Origin: Fremontodendron californicum
Lineage: Eukaryota > Streptophyta > Magnoliopsida > Malvales > Malvaceae
Direction: 5' to 3'
Length of the DNA: 64,000 nt
NCBI GenBank assembly: GCA_030761205.1
Contig: JAULJL010000025.1
Span: 1,498,001-1,562,000, forward strand
This document shows positions 46,627 through 58,015 of the stretch, in pieces. Numbering within the stretch: the stretch's first letter is position 1; each line of letters begins with the position of its first letter. Made by a program: the position numbers and the translations under genes. Under the pieces are notes generated by a model that worked only from the letters and a program-made list of their open reading frames with translations, was not told where the DNA came from and made no database searches.

Positions 46627-46994
46627 GACGCCCTTTCTCAATAGGAAAAAAAAAAACTCAAATCTTTTTCTCAATTGGATTAATCTTTCTTTTGGCGATC
46701 AAATTAATAAGCAACCAAAGGAAAAAGAAAAAGAAAGATAAAGATAAACCAAGGACAGCAAAGAATCCTTTTTTTCTTCTGTTTTGTTGGGTAAGAAAGA
46801 GAAGTGGAGAACAAAGATATAGTATTCCACGTTTTAAGGATAACAAATTACTCAATAAAGAATCAATGAAAGATTGGAATGACACGTTTGGATACCTGAT
46901 CTGGCTGTGAGTCATAAAGAATCAAGCTCAGCTCATTTTATTTTCAATCTATGCTGTTTCTAATGTAACGAGTTTTTTTTTATCAACAATGGCT

Positions 46995-47037
<43 letters not shown>

Positions 47038-47264
47038 AGATTACAATGTTAAAGTGATATTATTTTATATATTCATATAATAAAATTTACAATTTTTGCG
47101 TTAAAATGGTGCTGACACGTAAACCCAATTTTTTTTTTCACAAAATTTGTGCATTCACTTTTTTTTTTGGTTGTGTGGGTCCCACTTTTTTTAGTTGTTG
47201 AGTAGAGGTAAAAAAAAATATGGTAGAATGGAAAGAGAAAAAAAAAATTGTGTTAGTATTATTT
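46627..47264. other. FBPase promoter region and spacer
   Basis: 5' UTR and promoter of the FBPase gene, then a perfect (TA)n tract at about 46996-47030 and AT-rich DNA. No gene is seen. Confidence 0.4.
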
Positions 47265-47755
47265 TTTTGTGTTTAAAATATTATAAATTTATATAAATTT
47301 TTACACGTTAATAATTCGTTTTATATATAGTTTTAAACGTTCGTGTATCCGTATCGTGTTTGTGTTATTTTTTATGTTGTGTTTTTATTATTTTTCTATA
47401 TTGTGTTCGTGACCTGTTCGTGTTCGTATTCGTTTTATTTTTTGATTTTACAAAGTATTATAAATTTATATAAATTTTTACATTTTGATAATTCGTTTTA
47501 TGTATATTTTTATACGTTCGTATATTCGTGTCGTGTTCGTGATATTTTTCGTGTTGTGTTTTAATTATTTTTTTATTTTTGTGTTCGTGTCGTATCTTAA
47601 TTCATCTCATATTTTATATAATTTGACATTTTGATTCAATTTAGAGAAAATTTTGTTTGTTCGTGTCGTATTTCAATTTATCACATATTTTGCATAATTT
47701 ATCATAATGATTCAATTTAATGAAAAAATAAAAAACGAATCGTTTCACCTGTAGC
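47265..47755. repeat. Degenerate tandem repeat, left block
   Basis: Two units of the repeat described for 48780-50470, with AAATATTATAAATTTATATA, then the CGTTCGTGTATTCGTGTCGT-like T/G-rich part. Confidence 0.75.
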
Positions 47756-48639
47756 GTAGCACATATTTTTTTTCCTAGTATTAGTTAAATTTTAGATTGT
47801 TTTTAATTTTATATTCAAGTTGGATTATTTTATTTGTTAATTGATTTTAGAGTGGATGTTTAATATGATATCATACTCAAGTTTTATTATTTTGTTATTA
47901 TATGTTATTATTGTCTGTTATCCCTTTCGAATTTATCTCCTAAAATCTATTAAATTAATATTATCTTACATCGGTTAAATATTAAATTACTTATGTTTTT
48001 ATATTCAAGTTGAACTTATTTTTTGTCAATATGCTTAACACATAATTTAGGAGGATTAGGAAACGGAAATTATAAATGTTGGGTTTGAGTGTTGGATCAA
48101 ATCCCAATTTTGCGGAAATTTATTTTTTAAAAGAGATGAATAAACCTTTTAAACTAAATTCAGGTTCAACAATAATGAGTCTTTGGGTTATGTCTAATTA
48201 ATGATTATAAATTATGGGTTTTAATTTAATTTTAACTTCAATCAAACTATCAAAATTTTTTAACAACTTCCTTTGACATGAACCATATAGGATCATGAAA
48301 ATGTTGAACCATATATGCTTTTTTATTAAATCTTCATCCATGGTTATTAACTATCTATATCTATATCTATACTAAAAAAATAAGTAAGGTTTTGAAGGGT
48401 CAATTTCTTGAAATTTAGCATCCAATTGGTTGTCATTTGTCATGCTATTGACTTCTAAGACATTTGATTAAAAAATAATAATAAAAGAAAAGAGGGAAAA
48501 AAATAAAAAAACTTCTTATTAAATAAAATATAATTAATTTATACAATAAATATAGGAAATTTTTGAATTTAGAAAGGGTGTCCACCTCGCCTACACTGTT
48601 CACCCATTTGTTTTTTTTTTTCTTTTCCGATTGGTGGAA

Positions 48640-48776
48640 AGAAAGAAAGAGAAACAAAGGAAAGGAAAGGAAAGGAAAGGAAAGGAAAAGAGAGAGAAAT
48701 AAAAGAAGAAAGAAAGGAAAGGAGGGAGAGAGAGAGAGAGAAAAAAAGAAAGAGGGAAGAAGGAAAAATATAAAAA
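48640..48776. repeat. Purine-rich (GAAAG)n / (GA)n tract
   Basis: About 135 bases with almost no pyrimidines on the plus strand, made of GGAAA and GAGA units. Confidence 0.9.
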
Positions 48777-48779
48777 AAT

Positions 48780-50470
48780 TTGTGTTCATTTTTTTTTTAT
48801 ATTTAAAGTATTATAAATTTATATAAGTTTTTATATGTTAATAATTTATTTTATGTATATTTTTACACGTTCGTGTATTCGTATTGTGTTCATGTTATTT
48901 TTTGTGTTGTGTTTTAATTATTTTTTCTTATGTTGTGTTCGTGTCGTATTTCAATTCATCTCATATTTTACATCATTTATCATAGTGATAAAATTTAGAG
49001 AAAAAAAATTGTGTGTTCAAGACATTTTCGTGTTATTTTTGTGTTTTCAAAATATTATAAATTTATATAAATTTTCACATGTTAATAATTTATAAAAAGT
49101 ATTATAAAGTTTTATAAAATTTTACACGTTAATAATTCGTTTTATTTATATTTTAACACGCTCGTGTTCATTTCATATTTTACATCATTTGTCATAGTGA
49201 TTCAATCTTGAAAAAATTTTGTGTGTTCAAAATGTGTTCGTGTTATTTTTTTATATTTCCAAAATATTATAAAATTATATAAATTTTTACACGTTAATAA
49301 TTTATATAAAATATTATAAAATTAAATAAAATTGTACACGTTAATAATTTATTTTATGTATATTTTTAGTCGTTTATGTATTTGTGTCGTGTTCATGTTA
49401 TTTTTCGTGTTGTGTTTTAATTATTTTTCCTATATTGAGTTCGTGTCGTGTCTCAATTCATCTCATGTTTTACATAGTTTGTCACTATGATTCAATTTTA
49501 AAAAAAAAATTGTGTATTCATATCGTGTCTCAGTTCATGACATATTCTGCATAATTTGTCATAATAATTCAATTTTGAGAAAAATTTGTGTGTTCGTGAC
49601 GTGTTCGTGTTATTTTTTTTTATATTTTCAAAATATTATAAATTTATATAAATTTTTACACGTTAATAATTTTATAAATTTATATAAATTTTTACACGTT
49701 AATAATTCGTTCTATGTATATTTGTACACGGTCGTGTATTTGTGTCGTGTTCATGTTTTTTTTGTGTTGTGTTTTAATTATTTTTCTTATCTTATGTTTG
49801 TGTTGTGTTTCAATTCATCTAATATTTTACATAGTTTGTCATTGTAATTCAATTTAGAGAAAAATTTGTGTGTTCGTGTCGTATCTCAATTCATGGCATA
49901 TTTTGCATGATTTGTCATAGTGATTCAATTTCGAGAAAATTTTATGTGTTCCTGATGTATTCATGTTATTTTTTTTAAGTATTATAACTTTATATAAATT
50001 TTTACACGTTAATAATTTATTTCATGTATATTTTTACATGTTCGTGTATTCTTATCGAGTTTATGTTATTTTTCGTGTTGTGTTTTAATATTTTTCCTAT
50101 GTTGTGTTCGTGTCGTGTCTCAATTTATTTTATATTTTACATAGTTTGTCATTGTGATTCAATTTAGGAAAAAATTTGTGTGTTCATGTCATATCTCAAT
50201 TCATGACATATTTTCTATAACTTATCATAGTGATTCAATTTAGAGAAAAATTTATGTGTTCGTGTTATTTTTTGTGTGTTCAAAATATTATAAATTTATA
50301 TAAATTTTTACACGTTAATAATTCGTTTTTATATAGATTTTAACACGTTTGTGTATCCGTGTCGTGTTCATGTTATTTTTCGTGTCATGTTTTAATTATT
50401 TTCTCATGTTGTGTTTATTTCATATCTCAATTCATCCCATATTTTGCATAATTTATCATAGTTATTCAAT
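48780..50470. repeat. Degenerate tandem array, units 210-370 bp
   Basis: The unit has an AT part (AAATATTATAAATTTATATA, TTTTTACACGTTAATAATTC) and a T/G part (TTCGTGTCGTGTTCATGTTA, TTCGTGTTGTGTTTTAATTA, CTCAATTCAT). Unit starts are near 48806, 49046, 49259, 49628, 49977 and 50281. Some units have a doubled AT part. No coding potential is seen. Confidence 0.85.
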
Positions 50471-51151
50471 TTTAACTCTAAATTTTTTTATTTAAATAAA
50501 TGATATCTAAAATTTATTGTAAGAATTATTTTTTTCGCTTTCACTTAGATTTATCTTTAAGCTGACTTTATAAATTATTTACAACTTTAAATTGTTATGA
50601 CTATTTTTTTTTGTTATTTTATAAAATAATAATTTATTTTTTTGGTTTGATTGTTAATTTTCATTTTTAAAAATATTATATTCGTATATTTAACATTTGA
50701 TTTATGCGACATCGCGCACTAGTAACATATTAAAAGAGTAATTATTATAAGCTTGATAAAATCATATACGGATTTTAAAATAAAGAGTATATCAATGAAT
50801 TATTAATTTCATGATTCTAATTAAATAATTAATGTTAGATTAAACAGAAATTACAAAGATTATATTAGCATTGATACGATACAATTACAATTACAATTAC
50901 AAGCAGAAATGCTATCCTATTCATGACTATCGTGGTTAACGAGACAAGGATGACAAGGTCGAGGGACCAGGCAGGAGTCAGCAATGGTTGTCTCTTTACG
51001 ACTTCGACTCATCTAGCGATACGCGTGTGTCACGGGCTCAGACTTGGTTGGAGTTATGGCATTTCACCCTTTGTTTAGCAATCAATAGTTGACCCAAAAA
51101 GGGCATCATAAACCCTGAGAGAATCAAAAACCAAAACTCTCGACTCGTTAC

Positions 51152-54100
51152 ATGGGAACAACAAAGCTTACCCAAGCGCTCCTCAAAAACACCAAAAATC
51201 CAAAGCTAGCATGGCAACTCTTCAAGCGCATTCAATCTTCACCCACCAATCCTTACTTTCTTCCATCAGTACCCACCATTGCCCGTATCCTTATTCGTTC
51301 CAAAATGCTCCCAGAAATCGATCATCTTCATCTCCTCCTCTTATCCTCACAGCCCCAACAAAATTCCCTTTCTTCCCTCATTTCCCTTGTCAATCTCTTA
51401 GCTAAATCAGGTTTCTTTCATAAAGCGTTTTCCCAATTCCAATCCATAAGAACAGAGTTCCCACAAAACTTGCCTTCCATTTGTCTGTACAATGTTCTCT
51501 TTGAATGTTGTATTAAAGAAAGACGTTCAGATTGTGTGCTTTGGTTGTATAAAGATATGGTCATTGCCGGTGTTTCTCCAGAGACTTATACTTTTAATCT
51601 TTTGATTTGTGGTTTATGTGATTTGGGTCATTTGGAGGACGCCAGAGAGTTGTTTGATAAAATGTCTGAGAAAGGTTGCATGCCGAATGAGTTTAGTTTT
51701 GGCATTTTGGTTCGTGGGTATTGTAGATCTGGCCTTGCTAATAATGGGTTGGAGCTTTTGGATGAGATGAGAAAATCCGGGATTTTGCCAAATAGAGTTG
51801 TGTATAATACTTTGATTTCGAGTTTTTGTAACGAAGGTAAAACTGAGGATGCTGAAAAATTGGTAGAAAGAATGAGAGAGGATGGTTTGTTTCCTGATGT
51901 CGTGACATTCAATTCTAGAATATCCGCTCTTTGCAGATCTGGTAAAATTCTTGAAGCATCAAGGATTTTTAGGGATATGCAAATAGATGAAGAACTGAGT
52001 CTGCCTCGGCCTAATGTTATAACCTATAATCTAATGCTTGAGGGGTTTTGTAAGCAAGGGATGCTGGTGGAAGCAAAGACCCTGGTTGAGTCTATGGAGA
52101 AAAATGGTGATTTGATGAATTTAGAGAGTTATAATATTTGGTTGTGGGGGTTGTTAAGAAATGCAAAGTTAGTAGATGCTCAATTAGTACTTAAAGACAT
52201 GGTAAATAAGGGTGTAGAACCTAATATTTACTCGTATAACATTCTGATGGATGGTCTATGCAAGAATGGGATGCTTTCTGATGCAAGAATGGTGATGGGT
52301 TTTATTATAAGGAGTGGTCTTTCTCCTGATACAGTAACTTATAGCACTTTACTGCATGGCTACTGTCGTAAAGGGAAGTTATATGAAGCAAACGATATTC
52401 TACATGAGATGATGAGAAATGGTTGTGTCCCTAATACTTATACTTGCAATATTTTGCTGCATAGCCTATGGAAAGAGGGTAAAATATCAGAGGCAGAAGA
52501 GTTATTGCAAAAGATAAACGAAAAAGGTTATGGTGTGGATACTGTGACCTGCAATATTGTAATTGATGGTTTGTGTAAAGGTGGGAAATTGGACAAAGCT
52601 ATGGAAATTGCAAATGAGATGTGGACACATGGAAGTGCTGCTCTAGGTAACCTAGGAAACTCATTTATTGGCCTAGTTGATGATGTTAGCAGTAGCAAGA
52701 GATGTATTCCTGACTTAGTTACATATTCAATCATAATTAGTGCTCTATGCAAGAGTGGAAGGATAGATGAAGCTAAAAAGAAATTCAAAGAGATGATGGG
52801 TAAAAACTTGCAACCTGATTCAGTTATTTTTGATACTTTCATCCATATTTTCTGTAAAGAAGGAAAGATCTCATCTGCATTTCGAGTTCTCAAGGACATG
52901 GAGCAAAAAGGATGTAATAAGAGCATACAGACTTATAATTCACTGATACTTGGCTTAGGAAGTAAAAATCAAATATTTGAAATTTATGGGCTTGTGGATG
53001 AGATGAGAGAAAGAGGGATTACCCCTAATGTTTGCACATACAATAATATTATTCGGTCTCTTTGCAAAAATGGGAAAATCCAAGACACGACTTCTATCTT
53101 GGATGAAATGCTGCAAATGGGTATAAACCCTAATATTTCTTCCTTCAGTATGTTAATTGAAGCTTTCTGCAAGGCATGTGATTTTGGAGTAGCGAAGGAG
53201 TTATTTGAGATTGCTCTTAGTATATGTGGCCACAAGGAAGCCTTTTATTGTTTAATGTTCAATGAGTTGCTTGTTGGAGAGCAAGTGTCAGAAGCTAAAG
53301 TGGTCTTTGAAGCTGCATTAGATAGATCTTTTCAACTGGGTGGCTTCCTTTATAAGGATCTCATTGAAAAACTTTGTAAAGACGGGAAGTTAGAGGAAGC
53401 TAGTGGTATTTTACACAAGTTGATTACCAAAGGATATAAATTTGATCCTGCATCATTCATGCCAGTGGTTGATGACTTGGGTAAAAGAGGAAACAAGCAT
53501 GAGGCTGATGAACTTGCGGAGAAGATGTTGGAGATGGCTTCAGATGGTAGAGTGGAAAATAAGATATCTCAAAATGCAAAGGAATCAATCCATAGAAAAG
53601 AAACAAAGTATGGTGGAGATGACTGGCAAACAATAGTGCACAGGTATGGCTAATGTAGTAATTCTATCTTTGTGTCATTTCTTCTTTGGCTTCGTTGATC
53701 TTTGGAATGTTTGGTGCTAATTGCCAAATAAGACAGCAGTGAAATATAGTCTTTCCTCAACCAAAAAAAAAAAAAGAAAAAGTATAAAGAATTCATTTTC
53801 TAATAAAATCATATATATAATGTCATGGTTTAATTTTGAGCATGATCTTGTTCTGAAGCAGTCATCAAAATATTTGCTTTTGTAATTTTTACCACACACC
53901 TTTCATGTATTTTTGGTATTGGAATATTCAGCTGCCAGTAAAACCGGTGTTGTCCAGCACTCCAGTATGTGATATATTTTTACTTTTATAATGGTCTTTG
54001 GCTAGTAATCCATCATATTGTTTCATGTTTTTTTATTAGTTCAGTCTATTGTCCTCTGTATGTTATTTGGTGTACTTGACATAGCTTCTATTTAATATTT

Positions 54101-54223
54101 TTTTACAGAGATGATGGCAGTGGAATTGCTTTGAAAGCTCTTAAGCGGGTACAGAAAGGCTGGGGACAGGGAAGTATATCAAGTTTGCAGCCCCAGAAAA
54201 ATGAGTTTCTTGATTACTGGTGA
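51152..54223 (+). CDS. P-class pentatricopeptide repeat (PPR) protein
   Basis: Exon 1 (51152-53643) and a short exon 2 (54109-54223) give 868 residues. P-class PPR proteins bind organellar RNA and act in its stability, splicing or translation. About 18 degenerate 35-residue repeats run from roughly residue 110 to 770, for example VYNTLISSFCNEGKTEDAEK and YSYNILMDGLCKNGMLSDAR. There is no E or DYW deaminase domain. Exon 1 can read on to a stop eight bases after the donor, but the spliced form ends HRDDGSGIALKALKRVQKGW and finishes in Asp-Tyr-Trp, as in Arabidopsis At2g17140 (874 residues), its likely orthologue. That final tripeptide is not a DYW domain. The N-terminus is basic and Ser/Leu-rich, fitting an organelle presequence. 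Confidence 0.93.
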
Positions 54224-56752
54224 AGTTGGTCGTTAAATTGCCATTTGTCTGAAGATATATTTAGAGGTTACTAATAATTAATCAGGGATTTATTTGTCTT
54301 TCATGGAGGATTTGCTAGGCAGTGCACTCATGCAAAATATTCATTTTAACTTCGCTGGCTTCAGAAGTCAGGAATGTAGGCAGATGATGTGGAGTAAGTT
54401 GTGATGTGCTGATTAATTTCAGTTAATTGTCTGTGTTTGTGAAGTTTTCTTTTGCTGATACCTAATTGCACCTTCTTTTTGTATTTTTGCAGATGGATAG
54501 CAATTTGCCAAGCTGAATGAAGTTTTTTTTTTCGTTCTCAAAACTAGAATTCTTTGTGCCAAGCTTTTGTATCCATGATGCAGGTTTCTTACTTCTTGAT
54601 GCCCTGATGTTCTCTCATTGAGGCTCGAGTTTATTGGTAAAGCTCTTGAAGCTTGTTACTCATTGCATGAAAATTTTATTATTTCATATTCATTATGTCA
54701 TCAATCATGGTGGTTTTTGTTGCAATCTTACCATGACTGCAATGGCAGGAAAAAAAAAGGAGAAGAGAAGAGAAAATGAAAAAGAAAAGAAAATATTCTA
54801 CTATTTTTTTTTTTTTTATTATTATTTTTTTTTTATAAATTTCCTGCCTTTTTTTATGTTTGCAGCCTACAAGGAATGTGTTCATTTCAGAGTCTACATT
54901 GGATAACCTCATTCTTATTCTTCTTCACCAATAGTATGCAAAATTGCTAATTTATGAGGAAGGTTTGGTTTTTTTTCTCCATTTTTTTTTTTGAGAGAAG
55001 TTTATAATGTATTATTACATTGGATAGAATTTCATACTCTCAGTTTAGAGTCTGATGTAGGGATTTGTACAGTGTACTATTAAACAGGAATTGAACCTAG
55101 TTATAGTGTGTTATTAGTGCCTAAAACAGAAATTCAATGTAACCATGTAAGGATATTGTAAATAAATCAGAAATCTCAGTGTCATTTGATTTGAGTTTCA
55201 CTAATGATTTTTCTCAAGGATTGGAGTTCAATAAAGTTGGTATGAATATGTTTCTGTGAGCAAGTTCTTTTTTCCAGGTTTTCCAGCAACTCTAATCTAG
55301 TGACTAGATTCCTTTTAGATACTATACTTCAATGTTTCCTACTATAACTGTACCTAGCATTCTGGCTAAGGGGTAGTAATCCAGGTTTTTGCGGAAATGT
55401 GCCATTTTTTTTTTTACAAAGATCGCAATCTGAGAATAAGGGACGGGATTGCAGATGTTGAAATTCAAATCTCAAACAATGTTGGATGTCAACTCTTAAG
55501 GATGATTGTATGAACCAATTGAGTTAAACTCCGGTTCATAAAATGTGCTAGTAATCCAGGTTTTTGCGGAAATGTGCTATTTTTTTTTTACAAAGATCGT
55601 AATCTGAGAAAAGAGAAGGGATTGCAGATGTTGAAATCAAATCTCAAACAATGTTGGATATCACCTCTTAAAGGTGATTGTATGAACCAACAAAATTAAT
55701 TAACTCGAAAAATGTGCCATTTTTAAATTTAATAATCTATAGATTGAGCTTTTTAAACTTGTACTAGCAACTATTGTTGCAAACGCAAATTAACAAATTT
55801 TCTTTTAAGGCCCAAACATTGTGTCCTCTTTAAACCTTACAAGATTGTGTTTTTTTGGAATTTTGAGTATTCTCATTTAAAGTCGGGGAAAGCAAATTGT
55901 AGTAAAGGTGAAATATGTACTTAAATCTTAATTTTTCAATCAACGTAGAAGCATATATAATATTGCGAGATAAGTGTGTAGTGGCTTGGATGCTCTCAGT
56001 TCATGCCATGGTTTCCCTGCCCAGGTGAATTCCTTGGCAAACCTGAGTCTTTTGCAATGCTTGAAACTAGAACCCACCTATGCCCAAATCCTGCCTACCC
56101 GACCTGACTGAACCCAACTGTTCATGAACGTAAATTAATACATAAAGTAATTACTTGCAATGCAAATCCATGCTTTATAGGCATTTACATGGCGCTCTTA
56201 GTTTGTAGCTCTAATACACTACTGCCATATACATGCCCCTCAAGAAAAAAGACAACTTAGATATATATACTAAGAAACTCAACTTTTTAAGGGTAAAACC
56301 CCAGTCTTAAGTAGCCTCTTGTCGAATTTTAACTTTGAAAAATTACTCATTATTTATCATTAATCATGTACTAGATGGTTCATCTAGTGTTCTTAGGAGT
56401 TCATGTACAATCGCTTGAGGATTAGAACCTTCAGTATACTTAATCCCAGAAATTAAATAGACAAGATGCTAATTTAACAGGAAGGACTAGGCTTATTAGC
56501 AGCTATTTAAAGGATAATTTCAGCACCTATATGACAGTACAGTTAGAATTTAATACTGTCCATAGCTTTTGCTAGGAAAAATACACATAATAATATTGAG
56601 TTGAAAACTACAGTACCAGATAGCAACCACACAGATGATCACTGCAGAAAACTAGGAGGAAGGAAGAACCGAACTAGCGAGCCCGTTTGTGCACCCGCTC
56701 TCTATGGATAGGTTACAACTTACTACACTAACTACCTTGCACTCGATGCCTT
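54224..56752. other. Convergent intergenic region
   Basis: PPR 3' UTR, AT-rich spacer, the ~175-bp tandem pair at 55374-55717, and the 3' UTR of the next gene. No gene is seen. Confidence 0.45.
55374..55717. repeat. ~175-bp tandem duplication of a dispersed repeat
   Basis: Copies at 55374-55548 and 55549-55717 begin TAGTAATCCAGGTTTTTGCG and share TTTTACAAAGATCG, GGGATTGCAGATGTTGAAAT and TGATTGTATGAACCAA. A third, inverted fragment is at 36285-36366. Confidence 0.85.
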
Positions 56753-58015
56753 TTATCTGTATGACTGATCTGCTTGACTAGAGGGTGCTTTAGCCATCTT
56801 CATAGTTTTTCCCAAGACATTTAAAATGCCGACACGCTGCACCTCTTTTGCTGTAACAGGGAAAAAAGAAGATTAGATTATATCAGATCCCTGCTGTACA
56901 AAAATATTTATTGATGCTAAAGGATCACATAAAGCTAAAAGATGGCACAAAATAAATGCCACTAGTTCCATGTCTGTGTAAATAATGGCAGCTAACAAAG
57001 ATTATGGATCTCAAATCACTTCCCAGTTACAACTGCTTTGTTTGCTACAGAGATATATAACAAAACATGATATATTGAGTCTTGTAAATCACCAACTAAT
57101 TGCACACACACACAGATATATTACCTTCCTCCAGTGAGAGCTGAATTGATCTTTTTTCCAGCTCAATAGCATGTCTACTGAGTTCAACTGCAGAAAGAGA
57201 TCGAAGCACTGACAAGATAACATAAATAGATGTGTAAATCAGTATTATAAGAATTTTACAATTTAAAAAGTAGAATATGGTAAGACTGATTCATTAAAAC
57301 ACATGAACATACTCTGGGTATAATCGTCTTGATCGGATTGGTCTAACTTTTTCAATAGTATCTGCAATAGATAATACCGCTCTTCCCAGTGAATTTTTTT
57401 AATTCCCTTTGGACTATCCATCAAAGGGGCAGTAGAAACAACTGGATGTTGATTGGATTCAGAGGGTGCCAATCTCATAGCAGACTTTCCAAGAGGTAAA
57501 GGTACTGAAGGTTTGGCAGATGAACTTGTCAAGGAAGCCATTGAGAATGGTGCAAATGCTGGAAAACAAGAAAATTTTGGCTCCTTTATTTGGGATTTTT
57601 GTTGGTTAATTTCCTCCAATTGACCAACTTGCCTAAGCTGTTGCCAATTACTCGTGCTGGTAGAGTCAAAAGCACCGCTTTTGCCTAATTCTGCTTCAGA
57701 TTTTCTACGGACATAGACAAGATGCACATTTGCAGCAGTATTGCTTGGAGATAAGGAGTGCGAGGGGCTCACAGGGCATTCAGGGCACGGTCTCTTAGTT
57801 CCAGAAACCTTAACAGGATCAATAACAGGTCCTCTATCTTTAGAAAATGGGGAGCTTCGTGAGGAGTTGGGCACGATTCTATTTTCATTTTGCAGATCTC
57901 TCAATGGTGTCTTCTTTGCACCAACTGGAGGTTGCTTATCACAAGTGGGCGAGTTATTTTCTGGATTCCGCAATCCATATTCACTGAATTTAGAGTCTAT
58001 TGTTTGTTGAACCAT
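56753..58015 (-). CDS. Unrecognised plant protein with a C-terminal helical domain
   Basis: Three exons, 58015-57313, 57208-57125 and 56850-56753, give 294 residues. I do not recognise the family. The first ~200 residues are Ser/Pro-rich and disordered, with a PLRDLQNENR segment near residue 37 and a KRPCPECPVSPSHSLSPS stretch that could be phosphorylated. The last ~90 residues look folded and helical: KKIHWEERYYLLQILLKKLD, then MLRSLSAVELSRHAIELEKR and GILNVLGKTM. All three exons contribute to that helical part, and every junction keeps frame, so the gene is real. A noncoding first exon probably lies near 60009-60075, since a GTAAAA donor is there, with a leader intron of about 1.9 kb. Function unknown. 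Confidence 0.75.

Larger units (their letters stand above)
48366..50722 (+). mobile_element. Candidate Helitron-like element, 2.4 kb
   Basis: A possible 5' end TCTATACTAAAAAAATAAG follows host A. The 3' end reads GCGACATCGCGCACTAG before host T, with a short GCGA/TCGC stem close to CTAG. These match Helitron end rules but are short, so the call is tentative. The interior holds a purine-rich tract and most of the tandem array, and no Rep/helicase frame. Confidence 0.4.

Noticed and set aside
46692..46910. Lys-rich plus-strand frame upstream of FBPase
   Set aside because: Low-complexity translation of a purine-rich promoter stretch with no homology.
48563..48826. Charged Lys/Glu-rich frame and its Leu/Phe-rich reverse
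   Set aside because: Direct translations of the (GAAAG)n tract.
47265..50470. Tandem array as a possible coding repeat protein
   Set aside because: All frames are interrupted and the unit length is irregular and not a multiple of three.
53628..53653. PPR protein ending at the stop at 53653
   Set aside because: A good GT donor precedes it and splicing to 54109 restores a tail typical of this PPR group.
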